A program made the position numbers and the translations under genes. From Streptomyces sp. MJM8645 (GTDB lineage: Bacteria; Actinomycetota; Actinomycetes; Streptomycetales; Streptomycetaceae): a stretch of 64,000 nt of DNA. The notes beneath the pieces were generated by a model. It saw only the letters and a list, made by a program, of their open reading frames with translations. It ran no database searches and was not told the origin of the DNA. Below are positions 10,864 to 18,942 of the stretch, piece by piece (within the stretch, counting starts at the first letter, position 1; each line of letters begins with the position of its first letter). Location: assembly GCF_001625365.1 (NCBI RefSeq), contig NZ_LJJF01000001.1, forward strand, positions 6,498,501 through 6,562,500, in the 5' to 3' direction.

Positions 10864-12887
10864 CGCACCACCTCCGGCTGTTGCGGTCCGGCCTCGGCCA
10901 GCGCGCGGCGCACCGGCGCGGGCCAGGGCTCGGCGCCCTTGGCGTTCGGCGCGGCGTGCACCACCGACATCCGCCCGGACGCGGCCAGGCCCTGCGGGCC
11001 GTGCACCTCGAAGGCGTAGTGCAGCGAGGAGCCGCCGACCCGGACCACCCGCAGCTCGGTGCGGACCAGGTCGCCGAACCAGAGCCGCTCGCGGTAGTCG
11101 GCCTCGAAGTGCACCCGGGGGATCCGCCCGAACAGCTCGGCCAGGCCCAGCCGGCGCAGCAGCGCCGCCTCCGCGGCCTCGGCCCAGCGCTGGACGGCCG
11201 AGAAGTGGTAGTGCCCGGCGGCGTCGGTGTCGGACCACTCGACCCGGCGCTCGATCGCCACGCTGGCCGGGGCGGTCGCGGCCCGCCGGCGCAGTTCGGC
11301 GCGGTGCAGCTTGCCGGTGGCGGTGCGCGGCAGCCGGGTGACGAACTCGACCGCGCGCGGGTACTTGTACGGGGCGATGGTCCGCTTGACGTGCTCCTGG
11401 AGGCTCCGCACCTGCTCCGGCCCGGCGGGCGCGCCCTCGCGCAGCACCACGTAGGCCTTCACCACCGTGCCGCGCCGTTCGTCCGGCGCCCCGACCACCG
11501 CGCAGTCGGCGACGTCGGGGTGGGCGGCGAGGGCCTGCTCGACCTCGGGGCCGGCGATGTTGTAGCCGGCCGAGACGATCATGTCGTCGTTGCGCGCCTG
11601 GTACCAGAAGTAGCCGTCCCGGTCGCGGAGGTAGGTGTCGCCGGTGAGGTTCCAGCCGTTGCGGACGTAGTCGCGCTGGTGCTCGTCGTCCAGGTAGCGG
11701 CAGCCGGTCGGGCCCTTGACGGCGAGCAGGCCGGGCACGCCGTCCGGCACCGGCCGGCCCTGCTCGTCGAGGACGGCGGCCCGGTATCCGGGGACGGGGC
11801 GGCCGGTCGCGCCGGGGCGGATGTCGCCGTCGGCGGCGGAGATGAACACGTGCAGCAGCTCGGTGGCGCCGAGGCCGTCGATCAGCCGCTGCCCGGTGGC
11901 CGCGTGGAAGGCCTCCCAGAGGGCGGCGGGCAGGTGCTCGCCGGCCGAGACGCAGCGCCGTACGCCGGACAGGCGGTCGGCGAGCCCGGCGGCCAGGATC
12001 GCCCGGTAGGCGGTCGGAGCGGTGAACAGCACGCCGACCCGGTGCCGGTGGACCTGCTCGGCGAGCTGCTCGGGGGTGGCCTGCTCCAGCAGCAGGCTGG
12101 CGGCGCCGGCGCGCAGAGGGAAGACCACCAGGCCGCCGAGCCCGAAGGTGAAGGCGAGCGGCGGGGTGCCGGCGAACAGGTCGTCGGGGGTGGGGCGCAG
12201 GAGGTGGCGGGAGAAGGTGTCGGCGTTGGCGAGCACGTCGCGGTGGAAGTGCAGGGTGGCCTTGGGCCGTCCGGTGGTTCCGGAGGTGAAGGCGATCAGC
12301 GCGACGTCGTCGGCGGCGGTCGGGACGGCGGTGAAGCCGCCGCTCTTGGCGGCGCAGCGGGCGGTCAGGTCCTGGGGGCCGGGCCCGCCGAAGGCGAGCA
12401 CCCGCAGGCCGGGTGTCTCGGCCCGGGCGAGGTCGTCCAGGTAGCGGTGGTCGCACAGGGCGATGGCGGGCCGGGCGATCCGGTGCAGTCCGGTCAGTTC
12501 GGCGGCCCGCAGCAGCGGCATGGTGCTGACGGCCACGCCGCCGGCCTTCAGGACGCCGAGCCAGCAGGCCACCAGCCAGGGGGTGTTGGGGCCGCGGAGC
12601 AGGACCCGGTTGCCGGTGGCCAGGCCGAGGTCCTCGGTCAGCAGCCGGGCCACCCGGTCGGCGTGGTCGCGTAGTTCGCCGTAGGTCCACTGGCCGGTCG
12701 GGGTGAGCAGGCAGCGGCGGTCGGGGCCGTACCGGGTGATCGTTGCGTCGAGCAGCGCCTGGGCGCAGTTCAGTCGGTCCGGATAGGCCAACTCCGGTAT
12801 GTCGAAGAGGAGTTCGGGCCACTGATCGAAGGGCGGGAGATGGTCGCGGCAGAACGTGTCCACGTGCGCGGAGGGGGATAGCTCCAT
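10860..12887 (-). CDS. Aryl-CoA ligase fused to hotdog thioesterase
   Basis: 675 residues. Residues about 1-535 are an acyl-adenylating ligase of the benzoate/2-aminobenzoate-CoA ligase type (AMP-binding loop FTSGTTGRPKATLHFH, DGLGATELLHVF, NLTGDTYLRDRDGYFWY, C-terminal lysine in LPRTATGKLHR). Residues 542-675 are a hotdog thioesterase (RRVEWSDTDAAGHYHFSAVQRW), like 4-hydroxybenzoyl-CoA thioesterase. One polypeptide could therefore load the aromatic acid on CoA and release the hydroxylated product; that is inference. I chose ATG 12887 because GAGG sits nine bases upstream. An in-frame ATG at 12902 would add five residues but lacks a ribosome site. It is the first gene of the catabolic operon. 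Confidence 0.86.
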   Translation of the reverse strand: MELSPSAHVDTFCRDHLPPFDQWPELLFDIPELAYPDRLNCAQALLDATITRYGPDRRCLLTPTGQWTYGELRDHADRVARLLTEDLGLATGNRVLLRGPNTPWLVACWLGVLKAGGVAVSTMPLLRAAELTGLHRIARPAIALCDHRYLDDLARAETPGLRVLAFGGPGPQDLTARCAAKSGGFTAVPTAADDVALIAFTSGTTGRPKATLHFHRDVLANADTFSRHLLRPTPDDLFAGTPPLAFTFGLGGLVVFPLRAGAASLLLEQATPEQLAEQVHRHRVGVLFTAPTAYRAILAAGLADRLSGVRRCVSAGEHLPAALWEAFHAATGQRLIDGLGATELLHVFISAADGDIRPGATGRPVPGYRAAVLDEQGRPVPDGVPGLLAVKGPTGCRYLDDEHQRDYVRNGWNLTGDTYLRDRDGYFWYQARNDDMIVSAGYNIAGPEVEQALAAHPDVADCAVVGAPDERRGTVVKAYVVLREGAPAGPEQVRSLQEHVKRTIAPYKYPRAVEFVTRLPRTATGKLHRAELRRRAATAPASVAIERRVEWSDTDAAGHYHFSAVQRWAEAAEAALLRRLGLAELFGRIPRVHFEADYRERLWFGDLVRTELRVVRVGGSSLHYAFEVHGPQGLAASGRMSVVHAAPNAKGAEPWPAPVRRALAEAGPQQPEVVR

Positions 12888-12921
12888 GGGCGGGCACCTC
12901 ATCGTGCGAGCGGGAGTGAGG

Positions 12922-12951
12922 CCAGTATGGCGTGTTGGTGACGCCAGTCAA
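12922..12951 (-). promoter_or_regulatory. Candidate promoter and operator of the catabolic operon
   Basis: On the minus strand TTGACT (12946-12951) and TACTGG (12922-12927) are 18 bp apart, a credible vegetative -35/-10 pair 35 bp upstream of the first gene. The spacer holds a perfect inverted repeat, TGGCGT-7 nt-ACGCCA (12928-12946), placed exactly where a repressor would block RNA polymerase. PaaX-family binding is the natural guess because the operon encodes one; no experimental consensus supports this. Confidence 0.55.
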
Positions 12952-13105
12952 GAGAGCGATACATGCATTCGGAGGAGCCGGCGCCGCGCGGCCTCACCGG
13001 TGGCCCCACCGGTGTCCCCACGCAACGGCAGCCGCACCCGGCGACCGGTGCGGTCGGGGTGCGGCGGGTTGGGTAGGGGCTGCGGCAGGCGGGGGTGCGG
13101 CCGGG

Positions 13106-14095
13106 TCAGGCGGTGGCCCCCTGGGCGGCGGCGTCGGGCTCGCGGCCGTCCTCGGCCTGCTGGGCGCGTTCGGCCAGCAGGCGGGCGAACAGAACCAGCA
13201 CCGGCATGGCGGCGTCGGCGCCCGGGCCCGAATCGCGGACGTACAGCAGCGTGGTGCCGACCCGCACCAGGGCCTCCGCCCCTTCCGCGCCGTGCGTCCG
13301 GGCGGCCCGCTGGTCGCCGATCGAGGGGAGGGGGACGGCGGCGGCCGCGTCGGCGCCGCCGACGTGGGCGAGCATCGCGTCAAAGGCCCGGCCGGCGGCG
13401 TCGGCGGAGGCGAAGGTGACCACGGTGAACTGTGCGCTGTGCGTGGTCACGGCGCGGAACGTCACGGTGGCGTACGCGAGTTGCTGGTCGCAGGCGTCCG
13501 GGAGCAGGCAGGGCACGTCCTCGCCCGGGCCCGCTCCGGACTGCGGGCCGCTCTCCACCTGCCAGCCGCCCGGCATGGCCCGCAGATCGGGCAGTACGCC
13601 CTGCACCTGGGCGGGGTCGCGCAGCGTCCGCCCGGCGTGGGCCAGGTCGGGCCCGCCCGGCCGCAGCAGCGGGCGCGAGCCCAGGTTGATCCCGACGGCG
13701 ACCAGGGCGGCGACCACGATCAGCGCCAGCGTGACGAGGACGGGGGCGGCGCCGATCCGGGCGGCCCGGGCCTGGGCCCCGGCGACGGCCGGATCGACCC
13801 GGAGGTGGACGGTCGGCGGGTCGGCGGGCCGGCCGAGTTCGGTGGTGGCCAGGTACCGGGCGAACGCCGGGTCCGAGGTGAGCAGTTCGCCGACGGCGGC
13901 GGTCAGCCCGGCCCGCGCCTGGGCATCCCCCGGGCTCGCGTCGACCGCGTCCACGGCCCGGGCGCCCTCCGGCGTGGCCCGCAGCCGCGCCCGCACCAGA
14001 TCCGCGACCGCCCGCCCCGGGCCGCCCGCCACCCCCTCGGCCGCCCGCACCAGCACGCCCACCACCACGGGCACCAACTCCTGGCCGTCCCCCAT
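13106..14095 (-). CDS. Hypothetical membrane protein with extracytoplasmic domain
   Basis: 329 residues of unknown function. A cytoplasmic region of about 130 residues (Ala/Arg-rich, helical) is followed by one membrane segment (APVLVTLALIVVAALVAVGI) and an outside domain of about 170 residues with two cysteines (VPCLLPDACDQQLAYATVTF), which could form a disulfide. I chose ATG 14095 because GGGGAG precedes it; an upstream extension to 14290 has unlikely composition and no ribosome site. It stands alone between the catabolic operon and the alcohol dehydrogenase on the same strand. No catalytic motif is recognisable. An envelope or stress role is conceivable, but nothing in the sequence shows it. 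Confidence 0.7.
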   Translation of the reverse strand: MGDGQELVPVVVGVLVRAAEGVAGGPGRAVADLVRARLRATPEGARAVDAVDASPGDAQARAGLTAAVGELLTSDPAFARYLATTELGRPADPPTVHLRVDPAVAGAQARAARIGAAPVLVTLALIVVAALVAVGINLGSRPLLRPGGPDLAHAGRTLRDPAQVQGVLPDLRAMPGGWQVESGPQSGAGPGEDVPCLLPDACDQQLAYATVTFRAVTTHSAQFTVVTFASADAAGRAFDAMLAHVGGADAAAAVPLPSIGDQRAARTHGAEGAEALVRVGTTLLYVRDSGPGADAAMPVLVLFARLLAERAQQAEDGREPDAAAQGATA

Positions 14096-14349
14096 GGCAA
14101 CTCCCCCCGCCCCACGAGTCGTTGCCCCCACGATCCCGGACCGGACGGCGCCGTGCCCCCCACCGGACGGAACGGAGACGGAACTGCAACCGGGCCCGGA
14201 CGGACGTGGGGCGGGCGTGACCCGGGGGGCCACTGGTGCCCGAACGGGCCGGCCGAGGGGGCGGATCGGCCGCGAGCTGTGTCCTGACAAGGGGGCGGAC
14301 GGATGCCAGGCGCACCTGCTCGGCCGGGGCCGTGCTCAGCGCAGGCCGC

Positions 14350-15363
14350 TCAGCGCAGGTCGAAGACCAGACGGGCGGAGACCTTGCCGCCCAGCACCTC
14401 GTCGAAGCAGGCGTTCACCTCCTCCAGGCGGCGGGGCTCAAGAATGACGCGGGTGCGGCCGAGGGCGTGCAGGCGGAAGACCTCGGCGAGGTCCTGGCGG
14501 GTGCCGACGATCGAGCCGATCACCCTGGTGCCGTTCAACACGGTCTCGAACACCGGCAGTTCGAGCTTCCCGCCGGCCGGAAGCGCCACCAGCACGAGCG
14601 TGCCGCCGCGCCGCAGGGCCCCGTAAGCGGCCTGGAAGGAGGCGTTGCTGACGGCGAGGGCGATGGCCGCGTGGGCGCCGCCGAGCGCCTGGACCTCGGC
14701 CGCGACGTCCTGGGTGCGGGCGTCGAGGACGTGGTCGGCGCCGAGTTCGCGGGCCAGGGCGAGCTTGTCGTCGGTGACGTCGACCGCGATGGTCTCGGCG
14801 CCGAAGATCCGCGCGTACTGCAGCGCCAGGTGGCCGAGCCCGCCGATGCCGGAGACCAGGACCCGGGTGCCCGGGCGGGCGCCGGAGACCTTGAGCGCCT
14901 TGTAGGTGGTGACGCCCGCGCAGGACAGCGGCGCGGCGTCGAGCGGGTCGAGGCCGTCGGGGACGGGCACCACGTAGTCGCCGTGCGCCAGCGCGTACTC
15001 GGCGTAGGCGCCGTCCACCGAGTAGCCGCTGTTGTGCTGCTGGAGGCAGAGCGTCTCCCAGCCGGAGACGCACTGGTCGCAGCGCCCGCAGGCGTCGGCC
15101 AGCCAGGGGATGGCGACCCGTTCGCCGACCCGGACGTTGCGCACCTCCCCGCCGACCGCCTCGACGATCCCCACGCCCTCGTGGCCGGGCACGAACGGCG
15201 GGTTCGGCTTGACCGGCCAGTCGCCGTGGGCGGCGTGGATGTCGGTGTGGCAGAGGCCGGACGCCTCGATCCTGACCCGGACCTGGTGCGCCGCGGGCTC
15301 GGGGACGGGACGGTCCTCGATGACCAGCGGCGCGGTGAAGTCGTGGACGACGGCGGCCTTCAT
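14350..15363 (-). CDS. adhP: Zinc-dependent alcohol dehydrogenase, AdhP type
   Basis: 337-residue MDR-family dehydrogenase that interconverts primary alcohols and aldehydes with NAD. The catalytic zinc site is visible in GLCHTDIHAAHGDWP and PFVPGHEGVG, and the structural zinc in CGRCDQCVSGWETLC. The nucleotide fold shows VSGIGGLGHLALQYA and VDVTDDKLALARELGADHV. Length and motifs match AdhP/ethanol-preferring enzymes of actinobacteria. It is monocistronic, with a long inverted repeat at 15384-15425 just upstream of its ATG; this may be the terminator of the preceding minus-strand pair or a control site for adhP. The start is the family-typical MKAAVV, with GGGAG upstream. Confidence 0.92.
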   Translation of the reverse strand: MKAAVVHDFTAPLVIEDRPVPEPAAHQVRVRIEASGLCHTDIHAAHGDWPVKPNPPFVPGHEGVGIVEAVGGEVRNVRVGERVAIPWLADACGRCDQCVSGWETLCLQQHNSGYSVDGAYAEYALAHGDYVVPVPDGLDPLDAAPLSCAGVTTYKALKVSGARPGTRVLVSGIGGLGHLALQYARIFGAETIAVDVTDDKLALARELGADHVLDARTQDVAAEVQALGGAHAAIALAVSNASFQAAYGALRRGGTLVLVALPAGGKLELPVFETVLNGTRVIGSIVGTRQDLAEVFRLHALGRTRVILEPRRLEEVNACFDEVLGGKVSARLVFDLR

Positions 15364-15383
15364 GCGCTCTCCCTCGGGCGGTG

Positions 15384-15425
15384 GTGATGCTGCTGGCGGC
15401 TGGGCGCAGCCGTCAGCAGCATCAC
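15384..15425. terminator. Long hairpin between GNAT gene and adhP
   Basis: GTGATGCTGCTGGCGGCT (15384-15401) pairs with 15408-15425 over 18 bp with a single mismatch and a six-base loop. It lies after the GNAT gene (stop 15505) and 20 bp before the adhP start, both minus-strand. It may terminate the upstream operon or act in the adhP leader. No T-run follows, as is usual in actinobacteria. Confidence 0.6.
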
Positions 15426-15459
15426 TCGACGGGATGAGTGCCGCAGCCCGGACTACTCC

Positions 15460-15499
15460 GGACGAGTGGACGAGCGGACGAGTGGACGAGTGGACGAGT
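15460..15499. repeat. Five tandem copies of an 8-bp unit
   Basis: GGACGAGT is repeated five times without gaps (the second copy ends in C). It is intergenic, between the hairpin upstream of adhP and the stop of the GNAT gene. Eight is not a multiple of three and no gene covers it, so it is a simple satellite that could vary in copy number. Confidence 0.9.
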
Positions 15500-15504
15500 G
15501 AAGG

Positions 15505-16008
15505 TCAGCCGGCCGCCACCGGCATCGACATGTAGACGGCGCGCTTGCCGTAGCAGGCCGGCACCGCCACCTCGCGGTGGGCGCGGTAGCCGAGCAGCCG
15601 CAGCAGGATGTCGGTGCCGCGGACCGCGACCATGGAGATCCGCTCGAAGCCCTGCTCGGACGCCTGCTCCCGGAAGTGCCGGATGAACCCCAGCGCGACC
15701 TCCCGGCCGCGCAGGTCCTCGGCGATCACCAGGTCGTGCACGTGCAGGTTGTCCGACGCGAACACCGCCTCCTCCGGCCGGTCGAGGCTCGGGCAGCGCA
15801 GCGGCGGGTACGGCAGGCTCAGCAGGTAGCCGCGGACGGTGCCGTCCTGCTCCAGCACGAAGCAGGTCCGCGGCGAGGCGAGGGCGCGGGACTGCAGCGC
15901 CTCCCGGCCCTCCGACAGGCCGTCGGCCGCGTAGGCGTCGTGCTCCAGTGCGACCACGGCGTCCCAGTCGCCGTCGGCCAGGAGCCGGATCCGGAGGTCC
16001 TCGCTCAC
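15505..16008 (-). CDS. GNAT-family N-acetyltransferase
   Basis: 167 residues. The GNAT fold is recognisable from the N-terminal LADGDWDAVVALEHDAY, the central strand TCFVLEQDGTVRGYLLSLPYP, the core VHDLVIAEDLRGREVALGFIRH (acetyl-CoA loop region) and the C-terminal ISMVAVRGTDILLRLLGYR. The pyrophosphate loop appears as R-G-R-E-V-A instead of the standard QxxGxG/A, so cofactor binding is somewhat divergent. The GTG start overlaps the stop of the unknown protein upstream (GTGA), indicating coupled translation and probably a shared pathway. The substrate is unknown; the partner suggests modification of a small molecule, peptide or glycan. Confidence 0.82.
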   Translation of the reverse strand: MSEDLRIRLLADGDWDAVVALEHDAYAADGLSEGREALQSRALASPRTCFVLEQDGTVRGYLLSLPYPPLRCPSLDRPEEAVFASDNLHVHDLVIAEDLRGREVALGFIRHFREQASEQGFERISMVAVRGTDILLRLLGYRAHREVAVPACYGKRAVYMSMPVAAG

Positions 16009-17330
16009 CCGGCCGCGACCTCCGAGGCGGTGCCGAGCCCTTCCGCGCGGGAGGCGGCCACCAGCGCCGCCCAGGCTCCCATCAGCACCGCCCAGCGCTC
16101 GGCGTCCTCCTGCGCCTCGTCCAGGAGCTGCTCGCGCTGCTCGGCCACCGCGTCGGCGAGCTCGGTGTACTTGCCGCCCAGCTTGCGGTAGGAGCGGTCC
16201 AGGACGTCCAGGCAGTGCTCGTTCCCGGCCCGGTCCCAGTCGACGCTGCCCCGCACCAGGTCGAGGATCGGCTCGATCTTCAGCCCGTGCCGCTCGTCCA
16301 GCAGGTCGCGGCCGAGGTCGATCATGCCGCCGTAGACCGGGTACAGGTACAGCATCGAGAGCAGGAACTTGACGAACCGCATCTGGTAGGAGATGAAGCC
16401 GTCGCCGATGCGGCGTTCGGGCGTGTAGTAGTTGACGATGTGGCGGTTGTGGACGACGCCGGGCAGCCGGGAGTGGACCATGGCGTGCAGCAGGGCGTAG
16501 TCGCTGCCGATGGTCTTGACCGAGGGCAGCAGCGGCAGCACCTCGTAGGCCCGGTGGTCCAGGGCGATGTTGCACATGTAGACGTCCCAGATGTCGGGCA
16601 CGCCGAGGACGGATTCGTCGGTGGTGAACGGCTCGGAGCCGGCGCCCTTGAAGGAGACGTCCACCATCGCGTCCCGGTCCTCCTCCGGCCACACCGGCGG
16701 GGTCCACAGGCGCACCACGTCGCGGTAGATGTCCGGGTCCAACTCGTGGATCTCGCTGATGTCCACGTTGAGTTCGCCGATGAAGGAGCCGCTGACCAGC
16801 ATCACCGGCTTGTCGGCGTCGGCCGGGTCGAGCTCGGAGCGGGTCACGCCGGCCGCCGCCTCGCCGGCCGGTCGGCCGATCGAGAGCAGCTCGTGGTGGA
16901 TCGGGAAGATCTTCCGACCGTCGACGACCTGGAAGTCGGCGTCGTCGTTGCGCAGGTGCGCCGAGGTGCAGCCCAGGGCGGCCGCGCCCAGGAAGAGCCG
17001 GTTGACGCAGGAGCCGTACGCGACGGCCGGCGGGAGCATCATGTCGAGCAGCAGTCCGGGGTCGGCGGCGCCGGAGCGCTCGGCGACCCGGCGCAGGAAC
17101 TCCCGCTGCTGCGCGTTGCCGAGGTGGTGGACGACCACGCCGGGGGTGGGCTCCAGGGCGGCCACGGCGCCCGCGTTCTTCGCGAACTGGACGGCGTCGG
17201 TGGTGTCGAGGATGAGGAGGTGCACCTCGACGTCGAAGTTCGCGACGGCGTAGGCCGCTTCCTCGGCGAGTTCCACGATGGTGTCGGGGCAGGATCGCAT
17301 GGTGGGCAGGGCGAGGCAGACTCGTTGCAT
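16005..17330 (-). CDS. Conserved protein of unknown function (DUF6271-like), GNAT partner
   Basis: 441 residues; I recall similar actinobacterial proteins filed as DUF6271 but cannot verify. The start MQRVCLALPTMRS followed by alternating hydrophobic strands, VHLLILDTTDAVQFA, and an acidic AHLRNDDADFQVVDG segment resemble the GT-A nucleotide-sugar fold, where a DxD motif binds the donor. This is only a fold guess. The C-terminal third is helical (ELADAVAEQREQLLDEAQEDAE). It has no signal peptide or membrane segment. It is followed by the GNAT gene with a 4-bp overlap, and begins about 370 bp from the divergent lysin-like gene. A glycosyltransferase-plus-acetyltransferase pair would fit, without proof. 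Confidence 0.65.
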   Translation of the reverse strand: MQRVCLALPTMRSCPDTIVELAEEAAYAVANFDVEVHLLILDTTDAVQFAKNAGAVAALEPTPGVVVHHLGNAQQREFLRRVAERSGAADPGLLLDMMLPPAVAYGSCVNRLFLGAAALGCTSAHLRNDDADFQVVDGRKIFPIHHELLSIGRPAGEAAAGVTRSELDPADADKPVMLVSGSFIGELNVDISEIHELDPDIYRDVVRLWTPPVWPEEDRDAMVDVSFKGAGSEPFTTDESVLGVPDIWDVYMCNIALDHRAYEVLPLLPSVKTIGSDYALLHAMVHSRLPGVVHNRHIVNYYTPERRIGDGFISYQMRFVKFLLSMLYLYPVYGGMIDLGRDLLDERHGLKIEPILDLVRGSVDWDRAGNEHCLDVLDRSYRKLGGKYTELADAVAEQREQLLDEAQEDAERWAVLMGAWAALVAASRAEGLGTASEVAAG

Positions 17331-17704
17331 AACGGTGGAATCTCCGTCGGTTCGTCAGAATCGTGGCGGTGATGACGGTATGAGTGCTTTTCGCGCACCA
17401 CCGTGGACTAGACCAGTTCCGAAGTCAACGATTGACAGAGCGGCTGCGGCGGGGTGGAATGCGCCCCCGCCCGACGGCTTTCCGGAGCCTCTCGGGCTTC
17501 CTTCCGGGCAGGGCGGAGCGCGGGTCCGGTGGCACGCGGTGCGGGCCCCCGGGTCCGTACGCGAGGACGAATTCCCGTTACAGATCCGAACGGGCGCGCG
17601 AGCATGGGTGGTTCATTGCCGTGTATTGCGCCGTTGGGGTCAATCCGGAGGGTGAACCTGCCGATACCCGCAACGACGTCCGTTCGCCGCCTGGAGGAGA
17701 CCGC
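17331..17704. other. Intergenic region between divergent genes
   Basis: 374 bp with no convincing gene. It should hold the promoters for the minus-strand unknown/GNAT pair and the plus-strand lysin-like gene. The part next to 17331 is less GC-rich than its surroundings. GGAGGA at 17694-17699 is the ribosome site of the plus-strand gene. No clear -35/-10 pair stood out. Confidence 0.4.
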
Positions 17705-18904
17705 ATGTCCGACCTGTGGCTGCCCGGTGCCGAGATCCACGACCTCGGCGACCACGCGCCGACCGACCAGCAGTACCCCCCGAGGGCCATCGCCCACATC
17801 ACCTGGGACCGCAACGCGACCGCCGCCGCGCCGCAGGACTGGTGCACCTACGAGGACCTGGTGAGCTACTTCACCGGCAGCGGCGCCGGCGACGCGCCAC
17901 ACCTCATCTGGGACCCGTTCAGCGGCCGGATCGCCCAGCTGTTCCCGGCCGACTCCCGCTCGAAGAGCCTGCTCAGCCCGACGACGAGCCCGACCCGCAC
18001 CAACCGGGCCGGGCGCGTGGTGATCCAGATCGAGGCGGTGTTCTTCCCCTACTGCAACTACCAGGGCACCGTGTACGCGCGGCTGGTCGACACCCCGTGC
18101 GCGGGCTGGGACCGGATCCACGCCTGGATCGCCTCCTGGGGCGTGCCCGACGTCTGGCCGATGGGCCACCCGGCCGACTTCACCAGCCACCGCGACGAGC
18201 AGGTGTGGGAGGCCAGCGGCGGCTGGTACGCACACGCCCACGTCCCGTTCAACGACCACACCGACCCCGGCTCCTGGCCCGACTTCACGGCCGGCCCCGG
18301 CACCCCGATCCCCTCGCCCTCGCAGCACCCCCCGGTGCCCCCGGCGGACCCGACCCCGGCCCGGTACCAGACCACCATCAACGGCCTCCCGTACGGCTAC
18401 GGCGCCCAGGGCTACCAGGTCACCGTGGTCGGCCGGGGGCTCGTCGCCCAGGGCTTCGGCGCCCACTACCGCTCCGGCCCCGGGCCGAACTGGAGCGACG
18501 CGGACACCGAGAACTACGCGGACTACCAGCAGAGCCTGGGCTACTCCGGCCAGGCGGCGGACGGCGTGCCGGGGGAGAGCTCGCTGCGGCGGCTGCTCGG
18601 CTACCTGCCCGGTCCCCGGACGGTGTCGCTCGCGCACATCGTGGCGGCCGCCCGCACCGACCCCGGCGCCGAACAGGGGCACCGGACGTACGGCGCCGAG
18701 GTGGCGATCGTCGAGCAGGCCCTGGCGGACGAGGGGCTGCTCGAACAGCGCTGGGTGGACGGCTCGTTCGGCAGCCTGACGGTCACCGCCTACGCCGGGT
18801 GGCAGCGCCGGTGCGGGTACACCGACGCCGCCGCCGACGGGATCCCCGGGCAGGACTCGCTACACCGGCTGGGCGCGGCACAGGGCTTCGCCGTCACGGA
18901 CTGA
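17705..18904 (+). CDS. Lysin-like protein with C-terminal peptidoglycan-binding repeats
   Basis: 399 residues. The N-terminal half (about 1-200) has an amidase-like outline (AIAHITWDRNATAAAPQDWCTYEDLVSYFTGSG, HLIWDPFSGRIAQLFPADSRSKSLL) as in phage and Streptomyces N-acetylmuramoyl-L-alanine amidases. A Pro-rich linker (PSPSQHPPVPPADPTPA) leads to two peptidoglycan-binding modules (YADYQQSLGYSGQAADGVPG and YAGWQRRCGYTDAAADGIPG). No signal peptide is seen, as is common for phage-type lysins. It may derive from a phage lysin gene, but no holin or other phage genes are adjacent. Catalytic residues could not be assigned with confidence. The start has GGAGGA five bases upstream. Confidence 0.75.
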   Translation: MSDLWLPGAEIHDLGDHAPTDQQYPPRAIAHITWDRNATAAAPQDWCTYEDLVSYFTGSGAGDAPHLIWDPFSGRIAQLFPADSRSKSLLSPTTSPTRTNRAGRVVIQIEAVFFPYCNYQGTVYARLVDTPCAGWDRIHAWIASWGVPDVWPMGHPADFTSHRDEQVWEASGGWYAHAHVPFNDHTDPGSWPDFTAGPGTPIPSPSQHPPVPPADPTPARYQTTINGLPYGYGAQGYQVTVVGRGLVAQGFGAHYRSGPGPNWSDADTENYADYQQSLGYSGQAADGVPGESSLRRLLGYLPGPRTVSLAHIVAAARTDPGAEQGHRTYGAEVAIVEQALADEGLLEQRWVDGSFGSLTVTAYAGWQRRCGYTDAAADGIPGQDSLHRLGAAQGFAVTD

Positions 18905-18942
18905 CCGGGGCCCCTCCGTATCCGGGGCGTGGTGGTGGGGGA

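Noticed and set aside
10740..12674. 644-codon plus-strand frame opposite the CoA ligase
   Set aside because: Low-complexity composition and no domain; it is a shadow of the ligase gene.
17705..18904. Prophage remnant based on the lysin-like gene
   Set aside because: No holin, portal, tail, integrase or attachment repeat flanks it; a single domesticated lysin-type gene is the simpler reading.
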